A stretch of 64,000 nt of DNA from Flavobacterium sp. J27 (GCF_004303025.1 NZ_PJQW01000008.1:108648-172647), one strand, 5' to 3'. Numbered from the stretch's first letter, positions 51,723 to 60,829 are shown. Program-made: numbers and translations. The notes: a model not told the origin generated them from the sequence alone.

Positions 51723-52337
51723 ATGAATTTAAAAAAAATAAATGCAAACCTTCAAAAAGCCTTAGTAGAAAATGGATTTGAAGAAGCTACCGAACTACAA
51801 CAAGAAACTTTTTCATTTATAAAAAGCGGAACTGATGTTGTGATACAAGGTGAAAAGAATTCAGGAAAAACTACAGCTTTAATTTTAAATATAATTCAAA
51901 AACTAAAAGAACCTTTTGAAGAATCACCAAGGGCTTTGATTATGGTGGAAGACAAACCGCAAGTGTTAGCATTATACGAATTGTTTCAACAGCTTAATAA
52001 ATATAATAAGCTACGCTTATATTTTACACACGATAAGACCGATTTTGACGATGATAAAAATCAAATTTCATTGGGGATTGATGTATTAATTGGGACACCC
52101 AATCGTTTAAATGAAATGTTCTCTGGTGCTGGATTTAATGTAAATAAATTACAAGTTATTGCTTTTGATGATGTAGATGTATTGCTTAGAAATCGTTATG
52201 AAAATAAAATTTTACGTTTGCTTGGAAGTATTGAAAAAGGACAACGTTTGTATTTTTGTTCTCAAATTACGGAAAGAGTAGAAGCCGTTGCTTTAAACGA
52301 TGAAGAACGTGAACCTATTTTCTTGGAGATGGAATAA
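51723..52337 (+). CDS. Solitary DEAD-box RecA1 domain, degenerate
   Basis: The 204-residue protein has a Q-motif-like GFEEATELQQETF, motif I GEKNSGKT (43-50), an Ia-like region, IGTPNRLNEMF (canonical TPGR changed to TPNR), and motif II D149-D-V-D in place of DEAD. Motif III SAT is replaced by SQI. The second RecA domain is absent, and the bases after the stop do not encode a continuation. It may bind RNA or another helicase without unwinding. It follows the sigma-54 regulator by 43 nt and ends at a strong terminator. Confidence 0.88.
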   Translation: MNLKKINANLQKALVENGFEEATELQQETFSFIKSGTDVVIQGEKNSGKTTALILNIIQKLKEPFEESPRALIMVEDKPQVLALYELFQQLNKYNKLRLYFTHDKTDFDDDKNQISLGIDVLIGTPNRLNEMFSGAGFNVNKLQVIAFDDVDVLLRNRYENKILRLLGSIEKGQRLYFCSQITERVEAVALNDEEREPIFLEME

Positions 52338-52380
52338 CGTTCTTTTATTAATAAGATAGATGTATATCATGATAACTAAT

Positions 52381-52419
52381 AAAAAAAGCCAAGCAATTAG
52401 CAATTGCTTGGCTTTTTTT
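52381..52419. terminator. Bidirectional terminator after the DEAD-like gene
   Basis: An 18-bp perfect inverted repeat (52381-52398 with 52402-52419) with a 3-nt loop sits between convergent genes. Confidence 0.92.
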
Positions 52420-52433
52420 ATTAAATATTTTTA

Positions 52434-53057
52434 TTATTCAAATTGAACAGAACCAGTAATAGCTACTTCACTCCAAGTTTTGCTCACACCATCAGCACCT
52501 TTATGTAAATCATAACAGGCTTTGTTGATGGCTTCAATAGCAGCTTGACCACCAAAATCATCTAAGTTGATCGTTGAATTAATAGCAAATTTATTATTTT
52601 CAAAAGTATAAGGAACTTCCATTTGCTTAGTCACATCATTTAATGTTAAAGTCAGTAAGCATTTTCCATCTCTAAAATTAAATGCACCACCAATTATCTC
52701 TGTATTTTTCAAAGCTGCAAAGAAAATCGTTTTTAATTTGCTATCTCGGTCTTCATTATTAGTAAATAAACTACTTACAGGAATAGAAAATAAAGCACCT
52801 TCTAAAACAGTTTCAGGAGTAGTTCCATTTTGAGTGCCTTTTAATTCAATTTGTTTAAAACTTCCGCCTACTGCTACTTTATCTGTAGTTTTGTATGCAG
52901 TCCAACTCACTTTTGTAGAATCTGAAATGATTTTTAAACCACTTACTTCTTCCGTTTTTACTTCTTCTGTAGGAGTTTCTTCTTGTTTTTCTTCTTTTTT
53001 ACAACTTGTAAATGCCAAAGCTAAAGAAAGAGTAAGGATAGCTATTTTTTTATTCAT
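52434..53057 (-). CDS. YceI-family lipoprotein, second copy
   Basis: I place the start at ATG 53057 (207 aa), since MNKKIAILTLSLALAFTSC gives a lipobox with C19; ATG 53060 or 53093 in frame are alternatives. After an acidic linker (KKEEKQEETPTEEVKTEE) the barrel has TKVSWTAYKTTDKVAVGGSF, EGALFSIPVSSLFTNNEDRDSKL and GKCLLTLTLNDVTKQMEVPY. It is divergent from the first YceI protein in sequence and has its own promoter. Confidence 0.87.
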   Translation of the reverse strand: MNKKIAILTLSLALAFTSCKKEEKQEETPTEEVKTEEVSGLKIISDSTKVSWTAYKTTDKVAVGGSFKQIELKGTQNGTTPETVLEGALFSIPVSSLFTNNEDRDSKLKTIFFAALKNTEIIGGAFNFRDGKCLLTLTLNDVTKQMEVPYTFENNKFAINSTINLDDFGGQAAIEAINKACYDLHKGADGVSKTWSEVAITGSVQFE

Positions 53058-53120
53058 CATGGTAAAATTGTTTTTGTAAATCTTCGTTTTCATAAGATTG
53101 ATTTTGTTAAAATTCTATAT

Positions 53121-53151
53121 CAAAGATAGGAAGAAAATTATCCTACCGCAA
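53121..53151 (-). promoter_or_regulatory. Promoter of the second YceI gene
   Basis: On the minus strand TTG (53149-53151), a 20-nt spacer and TATCTTTG (53121-53128) match the consensus. The start at 53057 is about 63 nt downstream. Confidence 0.6.
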
Positions 53152-53185
53152 GCTACTCTTGTTAAACCTACATTAAAAATGTTAC

Positions 53186-54409
53186 TTATTTAAAGAGCTC
53201 TTGTCTATAGGTTAGAATAGTAATGAAAATGCCTAAAATACCTACCGTAGCAAAGGAATATTGTAGCGAAGTAGCTTCAGCAATATACCCTATTAACGGT
53301 GGACCAATTAAGAAACCGAGGAAACTAATGCTAGAAATAATGGTTAAAGCTGTTTCTGTAGCTACCGATTTAATTTTTCCAGTTTCATTAAAAACGATGG
53401 GAACTACATTGGATACACCAAAACCTACTAGCATAAAGGCTATGGTACAAGGTATTAAATAGGGGAATAAAACCGCAAGATATAAACCTGTTGTAATAAC
53501 TATTCCACTGGAAAGAATAACTTTTCTCGGACCGTATTTACTTACTAAAACATCACTTAAAAAGCGACCTGTTGCCATTGTAATCATAAAACTGGTATAG
53601 CCTAATGTAACCAAAGCGCCTGGAGCATTGACAATATCTTTGAAATAGACACCACTCCAATCAAACATAATACCTTCACTTGCCATACAACAGAAACTAA
53701 TTACTCCTAGCCAAACCAATATCTTTTGTGGAAATTGAATAAATCGCTTTTTCTCGGTAACTTTCGTTTTCTTTATTTTGGTTTTTACCAAATAGTTCGC
53801 ATTTAGTAAAACCAATATTATAACAAAAACAAAGGCCAAAATGAAATGTATAAAAGGGGAAATATTAAAATAAATAATACCTAAAGAAACCAATGCACCA
53901 CAAAAACCAGCCAAACTCCAAGAACCATGAAAAAAGCCCATCACAGGTTTCTCAAATAGTTGCTGGGTAACCACTCCTTGTGTATTACTTGCAATATTAC
54001 ATATATTACCAGAAACACCAAATAAGAATAAACCAATAGCAAGTTGCCAACTCGTATGTGCTAATCCCAAAAAGATTAAGAAAAAAGCATATAAAAGCGT
54101 TCCGTAAATGGTAACGGCATTACTCCCAAATTTGCTCACAATTTTACCAGAAAAAGGCATCGCTACTAATTGTCCAATAGGAAGAAAGAAAAGAATAGTT
54201 CCTAGTTCAGCTTCATTGAGTTGTAAGGTGTTTTTTAAATCAGGAATTCTACTCGCCCAAGTCGCAAAACAAAAGCCTTTACCAAAGAAAAATAATGCCA
54301 TGGCTATGCGAATACGAAACAAATAATCTTTTTTTGCCTTAGTATAGGATTTTTTAATTTTTACTTTTGGTAAAATTTTTGATAGAAAACTATAATCGAT
54401 TAATGGCAT
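53186..54409 (-). CDS. Major facilitator superfamily transporter
   Basis: The 407-residue protein has about twelve hydrophobic helices and motif A-like loops (SGKIVSKFGSN, LSDVLVSKYGPRKV). The RIRIAMALFFFGKGFCFATWASRIPDLK start is shared with YbjJ-type MFS proteins and fucose/sugar-permease relatives. Substrate unknown. Monocistronic, with a very short leader. Confidence 0.88.
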   Translation of the reverse strand: MPLIDYSFLSKILPKVKIKKSYTKAKKDYLFRIRIAMALFFFGKGFCFATWASRIPDLKNTLQLNEAELGTILFFLPIGQLVAMPFSGKIVSKFGSNAVTIYGTLLYAFFLIFLGLAHTSWQLAIGLFLFGVSGNICNIASNTQGVVTQQLFEKPVMGFFHGSWSLAGFCGALVSLGIIYFNISPFIHFILAFVFVIILVLLNANYLVKTKIKKTKVTEKKRFIQFPQKILVWLGVISFCCMASEGIMFDWSGVYFKDIVNAPGALVTLGYTSFMITMATGRFLSDVLVSKYGPRKVILSSGIVITTGLYLAVLFPYLIPCTIAFMLVGFGVSNVVPIVFNETGKIKSVATETALTIISSISFLGFLIGPPLIGYIAEATSLQYSFATVGILGIFITILTYRQELFK

Positions 54410-54428
54410 ACCTTATATTTTTGCGATA

Positions 54429-54436
54429 CAAAATTA
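54429..54436 (-). promoter_or_regulatory. -7 promoter element for the MFS gene
   Basis: The minus strand reads TAATTTTG, an exact TAnnTTTG, 19 nt before the ATG at 54409. Confidence 0.45.
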
Positions 54437-54557
54437 AACTATTTTGTGTTCTAAGGTTTTTACCAAAGCATTTTTATGTTTGAAATTGAATAATAGATAA
54501 AAAATTAAGAATCAAATTAAGAAGTTGTTTTTTATCCTGTTTTTTTATTTTTCTAAA

Positions 54558-54587
54558 TTGGCTTATTCGTTTTATACCCTATATTTG
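54558..54587 (+). promoter_or_regulatory. Promoter of the ABC-F gene
   Basis: TTG (54558-54560), a 19-nt spacer and TATATTTG (54580-54587) match the consensus. The leader to 54660 contains three near-direct AACTTTT units. Confidence 0.65.
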
Positions 54588-54659
54588 CACCTTCAAAAAA
54601 AGAAGTTAATTGCCTACTAATGTATCACTTTTAACTTTTTAACTTTTAACTTTATCATA

Positions 54660-56294
54660 ATGATTACAGTAAATGACATAGCCGTAGAATTTGGAGGAAC
54701 CACACTTTTTAGTGAAGTAACTTTTGCCATTAATGAAACAGATAAAATAGCTTTAATGGGTAAAAATGGAGCCGGTAAATCCACTTTGTTAAAAATTGTT
54801 GCAGGTGAAAATAAACCCACTAGAGGAGCTATTTCTGCTCCCAAAGAAACGGTTATTGCATATTTGCCACAGCATTTATTAACAGATGATCAATGTACGG
54901 TTAGAGAAGAAACGTCCAAAGCTTTTGCTGAAATTTTTAAAATGAAGGCAGAAATCGATGACATCAATGAGCAGTTAACCATTCGTACGGATTACGAAAG
55001 TGATGCGTATATGAAGTTAATTGAAAAGGTTTCGGAACTTTCTGAGAAATTTTATGCTATTGAAGAAGTGAATTATGAAGCTGAGGTTGAAAAAGTTTTA
55101 AAAGGGTTAGGTTTTGCTAGAGAAGATTTTGACAGACCTACGAGTGAATTTTCTGGAGGTTGGAGAATGCGCATTGAATTAGCGAAAATACTGTTAAGAA
55201 AACCCGATTTAATTTTATTGGATGAGCCTACAAACCATTTAGACATGGATAGTATTCAATGGTTGGAAGATTTTTTGGTAAACCAAGCCAAAGCTGTAAT
55301 GGTAATTTCACACGATAGAGCTTTTGTAGATAATATTACGAATCGTACTATTGAAGTTACTATGGGGCGTATTTACGATTATAAAGCTAAATATTCGCAT
55401 TATTTAGAGTTACGAAAAGATCGACGAGCGCACCAACAAAAAGCGTATGAAGAACAACAAAAATTTATTGCTGAAAATCAGGCTTTTATTGAGCGTTTTA
55501 GAGGTACTTTTTCTAAAACTGAGCAAGTACAATCGCGGGTGCGTATGTTAGAAAAACTGGTTTTAGTAGAAGTAGACGAAGTGGATAATTCGGCTTTAAA
55601 ATTGAAGTTTCCACCTTCTGTACGCTCGGGTCAATATCCTGTAGTAGTGAAAGATTTGCATAAAAGTTATGGCGATAAAGTCATTTTTAAAGATGCCAAT
55701 ATAGTTATCGAAAGAGGAGAAAAAGTAGCTTTTGTAGGTAAAAATGGAGAAGGAAAATCGACCATGATTAAGGCTATTATGAAAGAAATTGGGATTGATA
55801 GTGGTAGCGTGGAAATTGGTCATAATGCTCAAATTGGTTATTTTGCTCAAAATCAGGCGGCTTTATTAGATGGAGAAGCTACTATTTTTGAAACTATTGA
55901 TCGCATTGCAGTGGGCGACATTCGTACCCAAATTAAAAATATTTTAGGTGCTTTTATGTTCCAAGGTGATGATATTCAAAAGAAAGTAAAAGTGCTTTCT
56001 GGTGGTGAAAAAACACGTTTGGCTATGATTAAATTGTTGTTAGAACCGGTAAACTTATTAATCTTGGATGAGCCTTCAAACCATTTGGATATGAAAACCA
56101 AAGATATTATCAAAGATGCGTTACGTGATTTTGATGGAACTTTAATTTTAGTGTCGCACGATCGTGATTTCTTAGATGGTTTAGCGACTAAAGTATTTGA
56201 GTTTGGAAACAAAAGAGTTAAAGAACATTTTGAAGACTTGAAAGGTTTCTTAGAAATTAAGAAAATGGATTCTTTAAAGGAAATTGAGAAGTAG
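54660..56294 (+). CDS. ABC-F family ATPase, YbiT-like
   Basis: The 544-residue protein has two ABC cassettes and no membrane segments. Cassette 1 has GKNGAGKS and LLDEPTNHLD, with the variant signature FSGGWRMRIELA. Cassette 2 has GKNGEGKS, LSGGEKTRLAM and LILDEPSNHLD. The linker (about 240-310) includes RKDRRAHQQKAYEEQQ. It lacks the C-terminal coiled coil of the other ABC-F protein at 2964-4826. Size and linker match the YbiT/EttA-type translation factors. Monocistronic with its own promoter. Confidence 0.9.
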   Translation: MITVNDIAVEFGGTTLFSEVTFAINETDKIALMGKNGAGKSTLLKIVAGENKPTRGAISAPKETVIAYLPQHLLTDDQCTVREETSKAFAEIFKMKAEIDDINEQLTIRTDYESDAYMKLIEKVSELSEKFYAIEEVNYEAEVEKVLKGLGFAREDFDRPTSEFSGGWRMRIELAKILLRKPDLILLDEPTNHLDMDSIQWLEDFLVNQAKAVMVISHDRAFVDNITNRTIEVTMGRIYDYKAKYSHYLELRKDRRAHQQKAYEEQQKFIAENQAFIERFRGTFSKTEQVQSRVRMLEKLVLVEVDEVDNSALKLKFPPSVRSGQYPVVVKDLHKSYGDKVIFKDANIVIERGEKVAFVGKNGEGKSTMIKAIMKEIGIDSGSVEIGHNAQIGYFAQNQAALLDGEATIFETIDRIAVGDIRTQIKNILGAFMFQGDDIQKKVKVLSGGEKTRLAMIKLLLEPVNLLILDEPSNHLDMKTKDIIKDALRDFDGTLILVSHDRDFLDGLATKVFEFGNKRVKEHFEDLKGFLEIKKMDSLKEIEK

Positions 56295-56387
56295 TTTAGT
56301 TGTTTGTAATTAGGAATTAGGTTTTAGGAACTAAAAAAATTAAGGAATAAATGTTTAGTTATTTACTTATTTCTTTTTTATATTAAA

Positions 56388-57044
56388 TCATATTTCAATA
56401 TCCCAGTGTTCCAAAAGTTTAACAAAATCTTGTAGCATTTTTACATTTATGTTTTCAGTAGGACACTTTTGAAGAGTATATTTTGGAGCATAAAACCAAT
56501 AAGAAGCGTATTTTTTATTTTGGATAAAATAGATAGAATAGGCATTGGCATCAATGACACATGGAGGATAAACTCTATTTGATTTTATATGAAAGTCATT
56601 TTGATGGTAGTTTAAAAAAGAATCAATTTCTAAAGTGTTTAAATTGTTGTAGTTACAGTTTTTATTTGTGAAAGTGTTTTTCTCAATTTCTTCTAAATGA
56701 TATTTTTCTTTATTTTTTTTGAGATATGATTTTGGTATTTTTTCTTTGAAGACTTTTATTAAACGATTATTTGAATATACAAAATGTTGTAATTCATTAT
56801 AAGCCAACCAACCATAGGAAATTCCAATAATAATAGATATTTCATCTTTTTGTAATGCGTAGGGTAGTTTTAAAATACTATCGTTCCAGTCATCATGTAA
56901 TGCGTGCGTTTTTTTATTGATTTTTAATGTATCTATTGCTGGAATTGAATAATCTTCTTTTTCTTTTTTGATATTGAATTGATGTCCTTTATGTTCACAT
57001 GAATGAAAAATTGAAATGAAAACAAAATACAGGAAAATTCTCAT
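56388..57044 (-). CDS. Hypothetical lipoprotein
   Basis: The 218-residue protein has a lipobox-like IFHSC (C16). The mature protein is lysine/asparagine-rich with a cysteine-containing FTNKNCNYNNLN stretch and YPPCVID, but no recognised domain. Its base use is even more AT-rich than neighbours. It is separated from the sigma operon by a terminator, so it is not part of that unit. Confidence 0.7.
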   Translation of the reverse strand: MRIFLYFVFISIFHSCEHKGHQFNIKKEKEDYSIPAIDTLKINKKTHALHDDWNDSILKLPYALQKDEISIIIGISYGWLAYNELQHFVYSNNRLIKVFKEKIPKSYLKKNKEKYHLEEIEKNTFTNKNCNYNNLNTLEIDSFLNYHQNDFHIKSNRVYPPCVIDANAYSIYFIQNKKYASYWFYAPKYTLQKCPTENINVKMLQDFVKLLEHWDIEI

Positions 57045-57178
57045 AAATATAGTTTTTTAAAAAGGCTCAATAATTATACCACTGTTTATTTTTTCACTAG
57101 TTTTATTTTATGAAATCTAAAACTAGTGAAAGTTATTTTTGGAAATAGACAATGTTTGAACTATAAATAACTTTAATT

Positions 57179-57210
57179 AAAAAAACATCAAGAATTCTTG
57201 ATGTTTTTTT
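57179..57210 (-). terminator. Terminator of the ECF sigma operon
   Basis: A 32-bp perfect palindrome centred on GAATTC (57179-57210) with A and T tracts lies after the last gene of the leftward operon. Confidence 0.85.
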
Positions 57211-57245
57211 AATTAATTTGGAAAAATATTTTTTGTTTTCTTATC

Positions 57246-57701
57246 TTATTCTTGCGCTTGTATCTTCTTTTCTATTTCTTTAAAATACGCAATAAGCGTT
57301 GTCTGTTCTGCTTCTGTTAAAACAGCGTCTTTATGAATCAGGGTATAACTCGAAAGTGGCATTTCTCCTTTTTCAATAAGTTCATACGATTCTTCAAGTT
57401 TATGTGCTTGTTTTTTTGGAGAATAAGTTTCAAATTCAGAAAAATTTAAATGTCTTTTCCCATCTTCAATATGATTTTTTAAAAACCAACCCACTGGTTG
57501 AATATTGGAATACCAAGGATATTTACTTTCATTTGAGTGACAGTCATAACAAGAAGCCTTAATTTTAGAAGCTATTTCGTCAGTAGGTTTGTACATCGTT
57601 ATAAAATCTTGATTTTGATCTACAGGCGGATTGTTTTTATCGATTTGAAAGAACTGAATCACAATAAATGCTACAAGCAATAATAAAAGTATTTTTTTCA
57701 T
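57246..57701 (-). CDS. Haem-binding domain protein
   Basis: The 151-residue protein has a signal-like N-terminus (to about residue 20). CYDCHSNESKYPWYSNIQPVGWF follows, a single c-type CxxCH haem site of the Haem_bd (DUF4405-like/PF14376) family, then HLNFSEF and EMPLSSYTLIHKDAVLT. It probably attaches one haem c in the periplasm. It is last in the ECF sigma transcript, 44 nt after the FEKKY gene. Confidence 0.88.
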   Translation of the reverse strand: MKKILLLLLVAFIVIQFFQIDKNNPPVDQNQDFITMYKPTDEIASKIKASCYDCHSNESKYPWYSNIQPVGWFLKNHIEDGKRHLNFSEFETYSPKKQAHKLEESYELIEKGEMPLSSYTLIHKDAVLTEAEQTTLIAYFKEIEKKIQAQE

Positions 57702-57745
57702 TTTGTAAAATTTAGTTTAAAAATACAAATTTTTAAGTTTCGTAG

Positions 57746-58069
57746 CTATTTTTTTACTTTTTTCCATTCTAAAAAACCCATAGCTGAATTTTTTATTTCT
57801 TTTTCCCACTGTTTCCCAAAGCTTGCTGTAAGATTTTCAAAAACCTGTGCATTTGCTTTTTCATATTTGTCAAAATCTAGAGGCGCAACACATCCAAAAT
57901 CATAATATTGAATATTGTATTTTTTAGAAAAGGCTATGTCTTCTTTGGTAATCGAAGAAACAATACCACCTAAAATATAAATGGTTTTTGTTTCCCGTTC
58001 TGCGTTTTTTTCTTGTGCAAAAGTTTGCCAACAACAGAAAAGAAGAAAGACTATAATTTTACAATTCAT
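57746..58069 (-). CDS. FEKKY-domain exported protein
   Basis: The 107-residue protein has a signal peptide ending TFAQ (about 19), then a compact domain with FSKKYNIQYYDFGCVAPLDFDKYEKANAQVF, the pattern of the FEKKY family of Bacteroidota. Function unknown. Its start overlaps the preceding gene by 11 nt, indicating coupled translation in the sigma operon. Confidence 0.78.
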   Translation of the reverse strand: MNCKIIVFLLFCCWQTFAQEKNAERETKTIYILGGIVSSITKEDIAFSKKYNIQYYDFGCVAPLDFDKYEKANAQVFENLTASFGKQWEKEIKNSAMGFLEWKKVKK

Positions 58070-59237
58070 TTTTCTTTATTTTTTGAGAAACATCCGTTCC
58101 GCCCCATTCAACAAGGGTAAATCCTTTGCGTTTTGTTTTAGGTAGCTGTTGTTCTGAGACAGATTGAAATTGGTTTATACCAAAAAATTCCATATACACT
58201 CTAATGCTGGTTTCTGGTTTTGGATGCACTGTATTTACTGCAATTTCATTACACGCCTCATTTACTAAAAAATGAATAAAATTAAATTTATTTTGTTCCA
58301 ATATAGGTAACCAAAATTGAATAAAATCGTTGGTTTCCTGATGGTTTAAACCGATATGCTCCAGTTTTTCAATTAAAAAAGAAGTCAAGTTCTCTTTTGC
58401 AACAACAAATCCATTATTGTATTGATAATGTGTTTTTGGTAATTCTATTTCTCCATCCCAAAACAAAGAGGTATACGTTCTTTGGGTTTTGGTATCATAC
58501 AATTTTCCGTCTGGAAAAGCTATTACGTTCCAGTTTTCGTCATATTTAGGAAAAGTAGTTTTTAGTTTGCCATTAAAATGAAATTGTAAGGTTACTTCAG
58601 TCTTTTGAGTAGGATAAAGATAAAGGATTGGTTTTTTTAATAAAATAACTTCATTTTTTTGTTTTGCTTTCAATGAAACCGTTATGTCTTTTTGTTTTCC
58701 TACAAGAACCTCTTGTGAAATACAAGACTCACTTTCAAATAATAAAACATCTTTTTTGCGAACTTTTATTTTAAACTTTCCATTAGAATCAGAAAAAACG
58801 TTCTCTTGAGTATTTAAATTAGTAACAGTTGCTTTTGAAATTGCTAGTTTTTCACAATCTAAAATGCTACCAGAGAGTATAAATTCTTTTCCTTTATTTT
58901 GTGCATATTCAGCTGTGTTTAATTTATTGAGTTTTTCCAATTCTTTATCAGAAATGTTTTTTGTGGTAATGATAATTACACCTTTTTTACCTCTAATTCC
59001 ATACAGTGAAGTGGCTTTATCTCCTTTTAAAATATTAATTTCTTTTATGTTTTCTGGCTCAATTTTTTCTAATAGCGTTGAATCAACTACATGTCCATTT
59101 ATGATATATAAAGGAGAAGGAATCGAATTGATTGTTCTTTGATCTCTAATTTTTACCACTGTTGGCTTGGCAATACTATCTTGTGCCCAAGATTTTCCCA
59201 TTAGTAAAAGTACTAGGATAGTTATAAAATGTTTCAT
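58059..59237 (-). CDS. Exported protein with TonB-plug-like segment, CarboxypepD_reg-like domain and C-terminal unknown domain
   Basis: I start at ATG 59237 (392 aa), just after the anti-sigma stop. MKHFITILVLLLMGKSWAQ is a signal peptide. Residues 42-92 hold a SusC-style plug pattern: SPLYIINGHVVDS, NIKEINILKGDKATSLYG, GKKGVIIITTKN. A carboxypeptidase-regulatory-like fold follows (about 119-190: LSGSILDCEKLAISKATVTN, SDSNGKFKIKV). A large C-terminal domain begins KKPILYLYPTQKTEVTLQF and includes NVIAFPDGKLYD and LFWDGE. No beta-barrel is present. Confidence 0.82.
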   Translation of the reverse strand: MKHFITILVLLLMGKSWAQDSIAKPTVVKIRDQRTINSIPSPLYIINGHVVDSTLLEKIEPENIKEINILKGDKATSLYGIRGKKGVIIITTKNISDKELEKLNKLNTAEYAQNKGKEFILSGSILDCEKLAISKATVTNLNTQENVFSDSNGKFKIKVRKKDVLLFESESCISQEVLVGKQKDITVSLKAKQKNEVILLKKPILYLYPTQKTEVTLQFHFNGKLKTTFPKYDENWNVIAFPDGKLYDTKTQRTYTSLFWDGEIELPKTHYQYNNGFVVAKENLTSFLIEKLEHIGLNHQETNDFIQFWLPILEQNKFNFIHFLVNEACNEIAVNTVHPKPETSIRVYMEFFGINQFQSVSEQQLPKTKRKGFTLVEWGGTDVSQKIKKNEL

Positions 59238-59238
59238 A

Positions 59239-60159
59239 TTAATTTTGATTAGGTTTACCATTTTTTGTTTTAATAATTACCACACCTTCTTTTCCTTTCT
59301 TGCCATATTCTTTTTCTCCTTCTTCTTTATATAAGATTGTGGTAGCAATAATTTTTTGTTGATCCAATGGATAATAAGGACTGGTAGGATTTTTTCCAAA
59401 TAAAGATTCTTCTGTATATTCTACACCATTTATAATATACAATGGATTAGACAAAATGTAAATAGAGTCAATTTCTTCACTGTTTAATGTTTTTAACGTA
59501 TTTAGACTATCTACTTCTCCATTAATTACTACGAGAGGGTTTGGTTTGTTTTTCGTTTGAACAGGGTTTTGCGATGTTGTACTATTGGCAAAAAAACTGG
59601 AATATTCCATTTTCCTATTGCCTTGAGTTGCAAAAAAAGAGTTGTTTTGTTTTTTTGGTACTACCAAAACCGAATCAGCAATTGGATGGATATTTAAGGG
59701 AGTACTATTGGTAGCAATTTCTACATTCTTTTCAGGAAGAGATACATTTTCATTTTGTAAACTTATTTGTGGTAAAGCAGTCAGGGGAATTATCTCTTTT
59801 TCAAGTGCTACTAATGTATCTTTTTTAGATTTATTAATAGTATCCGTAAAAAAGGCCACAACTTCCTCTTTTTGTATCCATTCTTCGTTTTTTAAAGAGT
59901 CTGCTGTAGTAATGAATGTATTTTGTTCAATCGAATTTTTTGATTCATTTTTATTAAAATTATAGAGAATAGAAAGAACAATTATGATGGAAGCAGCAAC
60001 ACTTATTTTCTTCCAATTATTTTTTTCTTTTTTAAGAACATTGGTTTCTAGCTTTTCTTCAACACGACTCCATATTTTTTCCATACTAGGAAAGGAGTCT
60101 GAAGGTGTATTTTCAGCAGCTTGTTGTATTTTTTTATATAATTTATCTTCTGTTCCCAT
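59239..60159 (-). CDS. Anti-sigma factor with two plug-like segments
   Basis: The 306-residue protein has a cytoplasmic N-terminal region (1-50: PSMEKIWSRVEEKL), one membrane helix (about 52-67), and a periplasmic part. Two segments resemble TonB-receptor plug starts, NPLVVINGEVDSL (207-219) and NPLYIINGVEYTE (238-250). The end YGKKGKEGVVIIKTKNG (285-301) matches the plug terminus. It starts 2 nt after the ECF sigma gene, so the two form a sigma/anti-sigma pair. The HxxxCxxC zinc motif of ZAS proteins is absent. Confidence 0.82.
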   Translation of the reverse strand: MGTEDKLYKKIQQAAENTPSDSFPSMEKIWSRVEEKLETNVLKKEKNNWKKISVAASIIIVLSILYNFNKNESKNSIEQNTFITTADSLKNEEWIQKEEVVAFFTDTINKSKKDTLVALEKEIIPLTALPQISLQNENVSLPEKNVEIATNSTPLNIHPIADSVLVVPKKQNNSFFATQGNRKMEYSSFFANSTTSQNPVQTKNKPNPLVVINGEVDSLNTLKTLNSEEIDSIYILSNPLYIINGVEYTEESLFGKNPTSPYYPLDQQKIIATTILYKEEGEKEYGKKGKEGVVIIKTKNGKPNQN

Positions 60160-60161
60160 GA

Positions 60162-60701
60162 TTATTTTGCTTTTTGATAGTAAAAAGTGTTTACCAATTC
60201 TTTTAACTTCGTTTTCGACGCATTCAATTGCGATTTTGAAGTACCTTCTGAAATACCTAATTGTGTTGCAATTTCCTTGTGCGAAAAACCTTCAATTACA
60301 AAAAGAGTAAAAATAGTTCTGCAACCTTCTGGAATATAATTTAATAAATTCAATAAATCGGCTTCTTCTAATTGAGTTACGCCTTCGGCTAAGGGTTGAG
60401 ATTTGTAATTCACATCTTCTAAATAGAGATTGAAATTAAGATTCTTTTTCAGTTGTAATAAGCACTGGTTTACTACAATTTTACGTGCCCAGGCTTCAAA
60501 AGCGTAATTTTCTTTTAGTTGATCTATTTTAGTAAAAATGATGAAGAATCCATCGGCTAAAACTTCTTCTATTTCTTCCTCTTTTTTTAGGTAACGTTTA
60601 CATAAATGATATAGCTTGGGAGCCATATATTCATACAGTTTTCGTTGTGCATCACGATGTTGTTTCCTACAGGCATGTATTATTTTTTCATCCATCACCA
60701 T
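60162..60701 (-). CDS. ECF-family RNA polymerase sigma factor
   Basis: The 179-residue protein has sigma region 2 (RKLYEYMAPKLYHLCKRYLKKEEEIEEVLADGFFIIFTKI) and region 4 (LNYIPEGCRTIFTLFVIEGFSHKEIATQLGISEGTSKSQL), the complete ECF architecture. It heads an operon with its likely anti-sigma factor and directs that module. Its own target promoters are not evident in the window; autoregulation of this operon is usual for ECF pairs. Confidence 0.93.
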   Translation of the reverse strand: MVMDEKIIHACRKQHRDAQRKLYEYMAPKLYHLCKRYLKKEEEIEEVLADGFFIIFTKIDQLKENYAFEAWARKIVVNQCLLQLKKNLNFNLYLEDVNYKSQPLAEGVTQLEEADLLNLLNYIPEGCRTIFTLFVIEGFSHKEIATQLGISEGTSKSQLNASKTKLKELVNTFYYQKAK

Positions 60702-60771
60702 TGGTTTGTTTTCCTATATAGAGCAGAAATTGATAGTAAAGGTTGGGAACCCTTGAAATTTTTTTTAAAAA

Positions 60772-60807
60772 TAAAAAAAGGCATACGTATTTGAATTACA
60801 TATGCCT
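60772..60807 (-). terminator. Terminator of the LURP-one-like gene
   Basis: AGGCATA (60779-60785) pairs with TATGCCT (60801-60807), followed on the minus strand by a seven-T tract (60772-60778). Confidence 0.75.
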
Positions 60808-60829
60808 ATTTATTTTTATTGTTTTCAAC

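Noticed and set aside
52338..52380. Lost second helicase domain after the DEAD-like gene
   Set aside because: No reading frame continues; only 43 nt precede a strong terminator, so the protein looks naturally short.
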